A stretch of DNA of 64,000 nt. Origin: CG2-30-51-40 sp041753575. GTDB taxonomy: Bacteria > Desulfobacterota > DSM-4660 > Desulfatiglandales > Desulfatiglandaceae. The stretch covers positions 1 through 64,000 of the forward strand of contig JBGSUA010000155.1 of assembly GCA_041753575.1 (NCBI GenBank). Direction: 5' to 3'. The position numbers and the translations under genes were made by a program. Position 1 is the stretch's first letter, and the number at the start of each line of letters is the position of its first letter. The notes below the pieces were generated by a model that did not search any database, was not told where the DNA came from, and worked only from the letters and a program-made list of their open reading frames with translations. Of this stretch, positions 43,094 to 50,375 are shown one piece after another.

Positions 43094-44239
43094 ATGACTA
43101 TTAAAGGTTTGGATTGGCTTCCAAGGGAAGACGGAAAGAAAGATCACGCGCTCCATGCGAATGTGCACTGGGGAACAGAGGCCCCTTGCACGGTATATGA
43201 GAAAAAGCCTCTTACAGATCCGAGCGGTAAGGTGGTTGACGGATTGTTCGTGGCCTGGATCCGCCTGAACAACCCAAAGCAGTATAATTCCTACACCACC
43301 GAGATGGTCAAGGGCGTGATCGCAGGCTTTGAAAACGCCTCTCTGGACAGAAGCGTTGTGGCCGTTGTCTTTACGGGCACAGGCCCCTTTGCCTTCTGCA
43401 CGGGCGGCAACACAAAGGAATACAGCGAATACTATGGCCTTCGCTCAGACGAATACGGCCAGTATATGGAGCTTTTCAACCACATGGTGGACTCCATCCT
43501 TGCCTGCAAAAAGCCCGTCATCTGCAGGGTTAATGGCATGAGGGTCGCCGGTGGTCAGGAGATCGGCATGGCGTGCGATATCGCGATCGCCTCGGATCTG
43601 GCCATATTCGGCCAGGCAGGGCCGCGGCACGGCTCAGCTCCTGTCGGCGGCGCATCGGATTTCCTCCCCTGGTATCTGAGCGCTGAAGACGCGATGTGGA
43701 ACTGCATATCCTGCGAGATGTGGTCCGCTTACAAGATGAAGGCCAAAAACCTTCTCAGCAAGGTCGTTCCGGTCCTCAAGGTGGACGGCAAATGGGTGCG
43801 CAATCCCCAGATCATAACCGACAGCTATGTCAGGGACGGGGAGATCGTGTACGGGGAGTACAAGGCGGGCGCCGAGGCCAAAGAGGCCCGAGAGTTCGTA
43901 AAGCAGCATCAGCCCAACGCGGATTTTGAACTGCTGGATAAAGAAGTGAACAAGATTACATGGACCTTCGCCAACCTCTTCCCGGGCTGTCTGATCGAGT
44001 CCATTGACAGCGTTCGGCAGAAGAAGAAGTTCTTCTGGGATACCATGAAGAACTCTCATCGTCACTGGCTTGCCGCCAACATGGGCGGAGAGGCGTTCCT
44101 TGGATTCGGCGCCTTCAACACCAAGAAGATCACCGGCCAGGATACCATTGACTTCATAAAGTTCCGCCAGAACATAGCCGAGTGCAAAAACTGGGATATG
44201 GAGATGTTTTCCGAGGTGCTTGGAAAGCCTGCGAAGTAG
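43094..44239 (+). CDS. oah: 6-oxocyclohex-1-ene-1-carbonyl-CoA hydrolase (ring-cleaving)
   Basis: 381 residues, normal for Oah (BamA). An enoyl-CoA hydratase/isomerase-superfamily enzyme that adds two waters and hydrolytically opens the alicyclic ring to give 3-hydroxypimelyl-CoA; the marker gene of anaerobic aromatic degradation. Diagnostic stretches include FTGTGPFAFCTGGNTKEYSE near 96, VNGMRVAGGQEIGMACDIAI near 143 and GQAGPRHGSAPVGGASDFLP near 173. The longer N-terminal and C-terminal parts distinguish it from ordinary crotonases. It follows had by 86 nt and precedes dch by 94 nt, with AGGAGGAAAC before the start. Confidence 0.95.
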   Translation: MTIKGLDWLPREDGKKDHALHANVHWGTEAPCTVYEKKPLTDPSGKVVDGLFVAWIRLNNPKQYNSYTTEMVKGVIAGFENASLDRSVVAVVFTGTGPFAFCTGGNTKEYSEYYGLRSDEYGQYMELFNHMVDSILACKKPVICRVNGMRVAGGQEIGMACDIAIASDLAIFGQAGPRHGSAPVGGASDFLPWYLSAEDAMWNCISCEMWSAYKMKAKNLLSKVVPVLKVDGKWVRNPQIITDSYVRDGEIVYGEYKAGAEAKEAREFVKQHQPNADFELLDKEVNKITWTFANLFPGCLIESIDSVRQKKKFFWDTMKNSHRHWLAANMGGEAFLGFGAFNTKKITGQDTIDFIKFRQNIAECKNWDMEMFSEVLGKPAK

Positions 44240-44333
44240 GCGATTCGAAGAAAAGAGATCATGATACCGGCGGCAGGCACGTCCAGAAACTCGATGCGCC
44301 TGCCGCCTTTCAGTTTAGGGGAGACATGTGACT

Positions 44334-45101
44334 ATGAGCTATGAAAACATTAAAGCTTCTTTCCAGGACGGCCTTGGAACGATCACTCTGAAAAGACCGC
44401 CCGTGAACGTACTCAACATCGCCATGATGGAAGAAATCAACAGGGTGCTTGAGGGATGGAAAGGCAAAGAAGATCTTAAGGTCCTGCTATTTAATGCCGA
44501 GGGCAAGTGCTTCTCAGCCGGAGTGGATGTGGGAGAGCACATGGGGGATTTGGCCCCCAAGATGATAGGGGCATTCCACAGGATGTTCCGGCTTCTGGAC
44601 GCTATGGCTGTGGTGACTGTGGCCTCGGTTTACAGCTCATGTCTGGGCGGGGGATGCGAACTCGCCGTATTCTGTGACCTTGTAATCGCCTCCGATAACA
44701 CCAAGCTCGGACAGCCCGAGATTCAGGTGGGGGTATTCCCGCCGATAGCGGCTCAGCTCTTTCCGCGCATAATCGGAAGAAAGGCGGCCATGGAGATAAT
44801 TCTCTCCGGCAGGCTCCTTGGTGCGCAGGAAAGCCTCGCCCTGGGCCTCATAAACAAAGTGGTTCCTCTGGCCGAGCTTGAGGCAAAGACCACTGAGTTC
44901 ATCAAACCCTACCTGGGCTTAAGCGCCGAGGTATTGAGAAAGACCAAAAAGGCCATCGGAAAAGGTCTGATGGATGACTTCGAGCCCTCCCTCAAGGCCA
45001 TTGAGGATGTGTACTTAAACGAACTCATGAAGACCCACGACGCCCAGGAAGGACTCAATGCCTTCCTGAATAAGCGAAAACCCGTCTGGCAGAATAAGTA
45101 G
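44334..45101 (+). CDS. dch: Cyclohexa-1,5-diene-1-carbonyl-CoA hydratase
   Basis: 255 residues from the ATG at 44334 (GGGGAG ten bases upstream; a GTG at 44328 is possible). Crotonase family: GTITLKRPPVNVLNIAMMEE, oxyanion-hole segment CFSAGVDVGEHMGDL near 63, and SSCLGGGCELAVFCDLVIAS near 100 (first 20), which are typical for Dch (BamR). It adds water to the diene produced by benzoyl-CoA reductase, giving the substrate of Had. Gene context is decisive among the many crotonase homologues. A strong hairpin follows eight bases after the stop, so this closes the operon. Confidence 0.88.
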   Translation: MSYENIKASFQDGLGTITLKRPPVNVLNIAMMEEINRVLEGWKGKEDLKVLLFNAEGKCFSAGVDVGEHMGDLAPKMIGAFHRMFRLLDAMAVVTVASVYSSCLGGGCELAVFCDLVIASDNTKLGQPEIQVGVFPPIAAQLFPRIIGRKAAMEIILSGRLLGAQESLALGLINKVVPLAELEAKTTEFIKPYLGLSAEVLRKTKKAIGKGLMDDFEPSLKAIEDVYLNELMKTHDAQEGLNAFLNKRKPVWQNK

Positions 45102-45108
45102 TCTCGTT

Positions 45109-45140
45109 GGGCCCGGCATTGAGCAAACCGGGCCCTCTTT
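45109..45140 (+). terminator. Rho-independent terminator after dch
   Basis: GGGCCCGG at 45109-45116 pairs perfectly with CCGGGCCC at 45128-45135, 11-nt loop, followed by TCTTTCC. It ends the SDR-had-oah-dch transcript. The gap 45141-45309 contains no gene; a weak GTGTAT/ATACAC inverted repeat (45199-45228) precedes the next gene. Confidence 0.8.
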
Positions 45141-45309
45141 CCGGCCTCTCCGAGCACAATCACATCACCAAAGCCTTATTGATTGCCACCTGAAAAACGT
45201 GTATATTTTCATACCTCGTTAAATACACATGAGTTTTTTTCCGATAGGGATAAGAAAATGGGCGAATATCTCCCAAAAACCCATGCAGCATCCATTAGAC
45301 GGATCACCC

Positions 45310-45861
45310 ATGAATGAACAACTGGAAATGGTTAAGTTGATCGCTGGCAGGCTGGATTCGAGCGGTATTCCCTACATGATCACCGGCTCGATGGCGATGA
45401 CTGTTTATTCAGTCCCAAGGATGACCCGTGACATAGATTTAATTGTTGAAATTGCACTAGATAAAGTGGCTGATATTATAAGCAATTTTGCTAAAGATTG
45501 CTATATTGACTACGATACCGTGAGAGACGCGGTTAAAATAGAAGGCATGTTTAACATAATTCATAACACTTGGTTTATGAAGGCTGATTTCATAGTAAGG
45601 AAGAATCATCCATATAGGATAGAAGAGTTCAGTAGAAGAAGAAAAGTTGACATTGAAGGATGCAATGTTTTCGTCGTCTCTCCTGAGGACTTGATTCTTT
45701 CCAAGCTTGTTTGGCGCAGTGAATCACAATCCGAACTTCAGATGTATGATGTAAGGCAGATAATATCCACCGTGGATTGCCTGGAGTGGGGATATCTCTG
45801 GATGTGGGCGGAGGCCTTGGGAGTCAGGGAAGGCTTAACCGAGGCGGCTCAACATGAGTGA
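45310..45861 (+). CDS. Nucleotidyltransferase-fold protein, possible toxin-antitoxin component
   Basis: 183 residues from the ATG at 45310; an in-frame ATG at 45229 would add a poorly conserved head. The motif IPYMITGSMAMTVYSVPRMT then RDIDLIVEI (about 20-48) is the GS-x-DxD signature of nucleotidyltransferase-like folds (AbiEii/DUF6036-like). The second half has VVSPEDLILSKLVWR near 136, typical for these proteins. The stop overlaps the start of an 85-residue protein by eight bases. Two-gene units of a nucleotidyltransferase and a small partner are often toxin-antitoxin or defence modules; this one is inferred, not proven. Confidence 0.72.
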   Translation: MNEQLEMVKLIAGRLDSSGIPYMITGSMAMTVYSVPRMTRDIDLIVEIALDKVADIISNFAKDCYIDYDTVRDAVKIEGMFNIIHNTWFMKADFIVRKNHPYRIEEFSRRRKVDIEGCNVFVVSPEDLILSKLVWRSESQSELQMYDVRQIISTVDCLEWGYLWMWAEALGVREGLTEAAQHE

Positions 45862-46111
45862 CACACCGAAGGAAATATCCGACATCTACAAGAAGATGAT
45901 CATGTCGAGGACCCCTGCGGAGCGTATGCGTATGGCATCCGGCATGTTCGACGCCGCCAGGGCCCTTGCAACCGCCGGAATCAAGGCGGAGGGGAAAGAC
46001 TTGAAGGATCTTGAGCTCCGCCAGAGGCTCTTTGTCCGTTTCTATGGCAAGGACTTCACTTCCGAAGAGATGGCAAAGATATTTAGCCGCATCTTCCTCC
46101 GAGGGTCGTGA
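45854..46111 (+). CDS. Small protein paired with the nucleotidyltransferase
   Basis: 85 residues, strongly helical and charged: SDTPKEISDIYKKMIMSRTP, ERMRMASGMFDAARALATAG, DLELRQRLFVRFYGKDFTSE. No membrane segment or known catalytic motif. Start overlaps the end of the preceding gene by eight bases, so it is translationally coupled. Similar small helical proteins accompany DUF6036-type nucleotidyltransferases. It could be the antitoxin or adaptor of that gene. The 205 nt after it hold no recognised gene. Confidence 0.6.
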   Translation: MSDTPKEISDIYKKMIMSRTPAERMRMASGMFDAARALATAGIKAEGKDLKDLELRQRLFVRFYGKDFTSEEMAKIFSRIFLRGS

Positions 46112-46316
46112 TGGCTTTATCTTCACTCTCGACTCTCATTTAGAAGTTCGGTGACTGAGGGCAGTTATCTTAGGATGGGCTTGGCGGCTTATGACGACGC
46201 CTTGTGGAGAGATGTTTGATAGAGTAACCCTGAAAATTCACTCGGAAGCTTTTTGCAGACGGCGGCAGATTCAACGAGGAGGCCTTTCTCAATATTGTAT
46301 GATTGGAGGGATGTGC

Positions 46317-47255
46317 ATGCGACAATTGCTGCTGATGACCGCTGGAGGCATAAGGACTGTATTTTCGCTTTTTCTGATGCTGGGACTCGGTTGCACAGCG
46401 GATAAGGCCTCGGCATCCCAGACCAAGATCGGGCTGGACCTGGAGTGGAGGCCGATAGAGGGGCTTGATGAGAAACCGGCCGCGCCTACCAAGACCGAGG
46501 GAAGTCCCAGGGAACAAAGAAAGTCGGAGGCGGAGCCCCGACCCTCGGGCAATGCCGGGGAAGTCAAGACCTTCACGGTCAAGGGTGTCTCCTTCACCAT
46601 GATCCGTGTGCCTGCCGGTGAGTTCATGATGGGGAGTCCTTCAAGCGAATCGGGAAGAGATGATGACGAAACCCAGCACCGTGTGCGCATCAGTAAGGAC
46701 TACTGGATAGGTGAGACAGAGGTGACTCAGGGGCTGTGGAAGGCGGTGATGGGGAGCAACCCGTCCCGGTTTTACTCCTGCGGGGATGACTGCCCGGTGG
46801 AGCAGGTATCATGGAACGACTGTCAGGAGTTCATAAGGAAGTTGAACGGTATGGTATCTGGGGGCAGCTTCCGTCTTCCTACAGAGGCTGAGTGGGAGTA
46901 TGCGGCAAGGAGCGGGGGAAAGGATGAGCTTTACAGCGGGGGAAACGATCTTGACGCGCTTGGCTGGTATAAGAACAACAGCGGAAGCCGGACCCATCCG
47001 GCAAAACAGAAGAGGGCGAATGATCTTGGCATATATGATATAAGCGGCAATGTCTGGGAGTGGTGCGAGGACTGGTATGGGGACTATCCCTCCGGGTCTG
47101 TTACTGATGCAAAGGGTCCTTCTTCGGGCTCGAACCGGGTTCTCCGTGGTGGCGGCTGGTACGACCCCGCCTGGCGCTGCCGCTCGGCCTCCCGTAACGG
47201 GTTCGGTCCCGACCTCCGGATCAGCAGCGACGGCTTCCGTCTTGCCCGGCCTTGA
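46317..47255 (+). CDS. SUMF1/FGE-like lipoprotein with a hypervariable C-terminus (DGR target protein)
   Basis: 312 residues. GGAGGG at 46305-46310 selects the ATG at 46317, which opens a lipoprotein signal with lipobox LMLGLGC (Cys near 26). A charged linker (about 27-85) leads to a formylglycine-generating-enzyme-like C-type-lectin domain: FTMIRVPAGEFMMGSPSSES, WIGETEVTQGLWKAVMGSNP, SFRLPTEAEWEYAARSGG, NVWEWCEDWYGDYPSG. The domain ends with RVLRGGGWYDPAW then CRSASR, GPDLR and GFRLARP, where nearly every unusual residue is encoded by an NNC codon, as expected after adenine-directed mutagenesis by a diversity-generating retroelement. Such proteins display variable ligand-binding surfaces. 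Lipid anchoring implies surface or periplasmic display. Confidence 0.85.
   Translation: MRQLLLMTAGGIRTVFSLFLMLGLGCTADKASASQTKIGLDLEWRPIEGLDEKPAAPTKTEGSPREQRKSEAEPRPSGNAGEVKTFTVKGVSFTMIRVPAGEFMMGSPSSESGRDDDETQHRVRISKDYWIGETEVTQGLWKAVMGSNPSRFYSCGDDCPVEQVSWNDCQEFIRKLNGMVSGGSFRLPTEAEWEYAARSGGKDELYSGGNDLDALGWYKNNSGSRTHPAKQKRANDLGIYDISGNVWEWCEDWYGDYPSGSVTDAKGPSSGSNRVLRGGGWYDPAWRCRSASRNGFGPDLRISSDGFRLARP
47151..47252 (+). other. Candidate DGR variable repeat (VR) at the 3' end of the SUMF1-like gene
   Basis: Invariant family positions (GGxW, CRSA, R, PD, R, GFRLAR) are kept, while positions that read Asn in retroelement template-like members are changed only in the first two bases: TAC, GAC, CCC, CGC, TCC, AAC, TTC, CTC, ATC, AGC, AGC and GAC all keep the final C. 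TGG at 47172 and GGG at 47199 likewise fit AGG changed at its A. The template repeat and reverse transcriptase are not in this window, so the VR would be served in trans. Confidence 0.7.
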
Positions 47256-47379
47256 GGTCAGGGGTGAGCATGGCGGGGGATTGTGGCCGGGCCGCGACCC
47301 GTGCGCAGCCGGAGGCGCGGCTGGGACGCAATCCCAGGCAGATTGAACGGGGGAGGTTGAAAGGAGTTTTCTGTGTTTC

Positions 47380-47399
47380 GGCGGCCCGTGAGGGCCGCC
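47380..47399 (+). other. Hairpin with GNRA-type tetraloop downstream of the variable repeat
   Basis: GGCGGCCC (47380-47387), loop GTGA, GGGCCGCC (47392-47399): a perfect 8-bp GC stem with four-base loop, 128 nt after the SUMF1 stop. Known DGR targets have a short GC stem with a tetraloop just downstream of the VR that aids homing; here the distance is larger. The 297-nt gap 47256-47552 is GC-rich and contains no gene I can support. Confidence 0.45.
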
Positions 47400-47552
47400 C
47401 TGGTGAAATCCCGTCCCCCGCGTATTGATCGAGCGGGGGCGAAAAAAGGCGGGTCTCTCGGGGCCGGTAGCGGGATCGGACGATCCCGCGAAGGTCACGG
47501 GAAGCGCCGGCATTGGGATGACGGAACTGTTGAGGGGAAAGAGGGAAGAACA

Positions 47553-48287
47553 ATGAAGGCGCGGATTATCTATGGAAAAGCGGCGGCGTCCTTGCTGCTG
47601 TTTGTCGCCCGTCCTGCATGGGCCGACAACTGCCCTCTCGGCAAAGAGCTTGCGGCCCGGAGCATGGAGACCTTCAAGACGGACCAGGGGAAGGGGCTTG
47701 CCGGGCTCATCCAGACCCAGAAATACTGCCCCGAGGACCCGGGGATCGCTTACAACCTGGGGCTCGCCTACTACCGCTACAAGAGACCCGATCTCGCCTA
47801 TGATACCTGGAAAGGCCTGGCGGAAAAACAGAAAAACGATCACAAACTCCTTGCCAACCTGGGTTGGCTCGCCCTGGAACTGGACAGACTCTCCGATGCT
47901 GCCTCATGGGCCGAGAAGGCATACAAGATAAAGTCCGACGACGCCAACGTCGCCGGCCTTTCCCTGGAGGTGCTCTTCAGGCAGGGCAAGTATGAAAAAG
48001 CCCTGTCCTTTGCCAGGAATCACAGCGGGGACATCCCGAAGGAGAAGCTCTCCAGGGCCGCCGAATATGTGGCGGAGGAGGAGTGGAACGTCTTCAGGGC
48101 CGGACGCAGGGAGCAGGCGGTCCAGGATATGATGAAGCTTGCCAGTGAATGTCCAGACGTGGCGGAATTCCAGCAGGCAAAAGACAAGATGTTTGCGGCC
48201 ATGCTTGATGCGAGCGCGGACATACCGCTTCCCAAACCTCTTCCGGACAGAAGCCAGGCCGCCGCCTCAGAATGGCCGACGAGATAA
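47553..48287 (+). CDS. Exported TPR-like repeat protein
   Basis: 244 residues. A signal peptide is present (AASLLLFVARPAWA, cleavage after about residue 25). The mature part contains several TPR-like helical pairs: DPGIAYNLGLAYYRYKRPDL, HKLLANLGWLALELDRLSDA, DDANVAGLSLEVLFRQGKYE. TPR proteins scaffold protein-protein contacts, here in the periplasm. It starts 298 nt after the variable SUMF1-like gene and may work with it; no enzymatic motif is visible. GAGGGAAGAAC precedes the ATG. Earlier in-frame starts reach into the GC-rich hairpin region and are not credible. Confidence 0.72.
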   Translation: MKARIIYGKAAASLLLFVARPAWADNCPLGKELAARSMETFKTDQGKGLAGLIQTQKYCPEDPGIAYNLGLAYYRYKRPDLAYDTWKGLAEKQKNDHKLLANLGWLALELDRLSDAASWAEKAYKIKSDDANVAGLSLEVLFRQGKYEKALSFARNHSGDIPKEKLSRAAEYVAEEEWNVFRAGRREQAVQDMMKLASECPDVAEFQQAKDKMFAAMLDASADIPLPKPLPDRSQAAASEWPTR

Positions 48288-48481
48288 GCCTTCATGCCGG
48301 TATCGAAACTGATGTGGTTATACTAAACGATGCACCGTGCGTCCTGACGCATCAGATCTTGAAAGCAGGAAGGTTGCTCTATGAGCGCGACCGCGGGGCG
48401 AGGATAGATTTTGAGGTAATGGCCGGAAGATATATGCGGATCTTGGCCCTTCAAGGCGGTTTTTTCGCGAGGCCCTTTTGA
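48272..48481 (+). pseudogene. C-terminal remnant of a MntA-type nucleotidyltransferase antitoxin
   Basis: 69 codons. The sequence IETDVVILNDAPCVLTHQIL then KAGRLLYERDRGARIDFEVM matches the C-terminal half of MntA-like minimal nucleotidyltransferases (DVVxLNDAPPxL...GRxLYxRD). The N-terminal half with the GSxARG and DxD catalytic motifs is missing, and no HepT partner follows. The ATG at 48272 overlaps the TPR gene and may only be accidental. It is most likely a deletion remnant; the following 266 nt (48482-48747) hold no gene, only a small GCGTGT/ACACGC hairpin near 48534-48550. Confidence 0.65.
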
Positions 48482-48747
48482 GGGAAATTGGGGAGAACAA
48501 GCTTGATGTTTGTGCGGAGAGGCGGCTTCAGGGCGTGTTCCGGACACGCGCCAGACAAAGTGTTATCGCCGGTGAAAAAGTACCCAGTTTTGGGTTGAAA
48601 TTTATGTCGTGCAACGTCCTCAGGACCCGCCCGAAGAGGCAGCAAAATATGAGGATGATATTGCCTCTTGCTAAACCTTTTGCTATTCTTATTGTGATGG
48701 TTTCGTCCCGCATGATCTAAAGGGAATCTTGGAAACAGGCGCATGTC

Positions 48748-49032
48748 ATTCATATTGATGACTTTATCTGGCTCCCCGATTTTGTTGAGAAGATATTTGT
48801 CAAACACCATGTTACCCAAGACGAAGTTGAAGAGATATTCTTCAACGAACCGTATTTTCGCCTTGTTGAATCAGGGTGCAGGAAAGGAGAAGACGTATAT
48901 TCCGCTTGGGGCCAGACAGATGCAGGCCGTTATCTGATTGTATTTTTTATCCTTAGAGATGGTAAGGCCGCACTCGTGGTAAGCGCCAGAGATATGGATA
49001 AAAAGGAGCGTAAACAATATGAAAAACGATAA
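48748..49032 (+). CDS. BrnT-like toxin, no ATG/GTG/TTG start
   Basis: The frame is open from 48721 to the TAA at 49030-49032 and encodes a protein like BrnT-family (DUF497-type) RNase toxins: HIDDFIWLPDFVEKIFVKHH, VTQDEVEEIFFNEPYF, EDVYSAWGQTDAGRYLIVFF, ALVVSARDMDKKERKQYEKR. Full-length homologues start just before the I-D-D-F-I-W segment, but here no standard start codon exists; ATT at 48748 or 48754 is the only candidate. An ATG at 48743 is one frame off, so a small indel may have destroyed the start. The 3' end overlaps the antitoxin start by 14 nt, the usual toxin-antitoxin layout. Either a rare ATT start or an inactivated toxin. Confidence 0.62.
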   Translation: MHIDDFIWLPDFVEKIFVKHHVTQDEVEEIFFNEPYFRLVESGCRKGEDVYSAWGQTDAGRYLIVFFILRDGKAALVVSARDMDKKERKQYEKR

Positions 49033-49303
49033 GAAAACAGCTTCTACCACCATTTCAAAAATGAACACATTGGAAGACATAGAGGATTTCTGGGACGGCC
49101 AAAGCCTTGCCGACCACTGGGATGAGACCCATGAGGTTAGGTTCGATGTCAGAGCCCAGCGTAGACGGCGAATAGCGATCGATCCTGAACTCTATTTGAA
49201 GGTTGAGGCCCAGGCCCGCACCCGTGGAATCTTGCCGGAAACCTTAGTCAGCATGTGGCTCTCCGAGCGCTTGAAGGATTCAGGATCCGGATCTCATCCA
49301 TAA
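49019..49303 (+). CDS. CopG/BrnA-like antitoxin
   Basis: 94 residues. The central part reads EDIEDFWDGQSLADHWDETH, then VRFDVRAQRRRRIAIDPELY and ARTRGILPETLVSMWLSERL, typical of antitoxins partnering BrnT-type toxins: an N-terminal toxin-binding stretch and a C-terminal ribbon-helix-helix DNA-binding domain. It is expected to neutralise the overlapping upstream toxin and repress the pair. The start overlaps the toxin 3' end by 14 nt. It is intact even though the toxin start is doubtful. Confidence 0.75.
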   Translation: MKNDKKTASTTISKMNTLEDIEDFWDGQSLADHWDETHEVRFDVRAQRRRRIAIDPELYLKVEAQARTRGILPETLVSMWLSERLKDSGSGSHP

Positions 49304-49397
49304 TAGGATCCCCTCGTTTCAGCGCTACATTTCTTCCCCGTCCTTTCAGACACCCCGCGTCAAGTCTGTATCGCGTCCACCCTACCTTGGCAGGTGC

Positions 49398-50359
49398 GAC
49401 TTCTTTTCTATATTGGTTCTCCTTACTGGCGTAATCTATCTTCTTACCCTTCTCCCCTTTACATTTATCAAGTTTTTTTTTACGCCCCTTGGATGGAAGA
49501 GGAGGCCAAGAACCGAGCGCCGAGGGAGCTGCCTGCCGGGGGGACCTCGGACCACGTGATCCTGACCGCCTACGATCAGGTGACAGCGGCGCTTATCGAG
49601 AAATTGAGGAGTCACGACCGTGAATATGTACTGCTTGTAGATGATCACAGAAAGGCACTTGAACTCTACGACTCGGGTATCCGCGTTGCAGTTGGGAACA
49701 TTGACGATCCTGAAACCTACCGCAGAATGAAGATTGACTGGGCTGCGCTGGTTGCGGCTACAAACTCCGATGAGATAAACACCAACATCGCCTTTACCGT
49801 GAGAGCGCTCAATGAACATGTCCCAATCATCACCACGGCCGACTCGCCTTACTCCGAAGACATCCTCTACATGGCAGGAAGCACAAAGGTTATCCAGCTC
49901 CACGAGATGCTGGGAAGATCCCTCGCGGCATGGACGGTAGGCGGGGACTGCCGTTCCACGGTCATAAGCAGGTTCGATGGACTGGTGATGGCGGAGTTTT
50001 CAACCTACGGCACCCCGCTGGTCGGCAAAAGGCTTGCGGAGAGCAATATCAGGGAGGAATTCGGATTGAGCGTGGTGGGCATCTGGGAGAGGGGGCATTT
50101 TACAACTCCCAACGCGCAAACGCTAATAGAGGCCAACAGCGTCCTTGTGCTTGCCGGATCGCAGAAAAACATGGACGCCTTTGACGACGTATATTCCTTC
50201 TATCATGTCTGCCGGACGAGCGCCAACCAGACAGTCGAAGGAGGATTTGACGCCGACTACTCCGGGAGCGCCATGAGCTCGGGCGTTCAAACCATTTTCA
50301 TAACCAAAGGGACCGTGGTTCTTAAGAACATATATGTGGGAGGCCCAGCCGGTTACTGA
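49398..50359 (+). pseudogene. Frameshifted, truncated potassium channel with RCK (TrkA-N/TrkA-C) domains
   Basis: Two frames together give a channel fragment. At 49398-49481 one frame encodes a membrane helix (FFSILVLLTGVIYLLTLLPF then TFIKFF). After the nine-T run at 49473-49481 the homologous sequence continues in another frame as YAPWMEEEAKNRAPRELPAG, then an RCK nucleotide-binding domain (DHVILTAYDQVTAALIEKLR, NIDDPETYRRMKIDWAALVA, AATNSDEINTNIAF) and a TrkA-C domain (GTPLVGKRLAESNIREEFGL). The pore loop with its selectivity filter is absent upstream. The last 50 residues do not match the family. So it is a decayed two-helix K+ channel, unless the T run is a sequencing error. A GTG at 49394 opens the RCK frame. 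Confidence 0.7.
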
Positions 50360-50375
50360 AGTATGTCTGTTACAT

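Noticed and set aside
48482..48747. HepT toxin partner for the MntA remnant
   Set aside because: No frame in this stretch shows HepT features; only short unrelated open frames are present.
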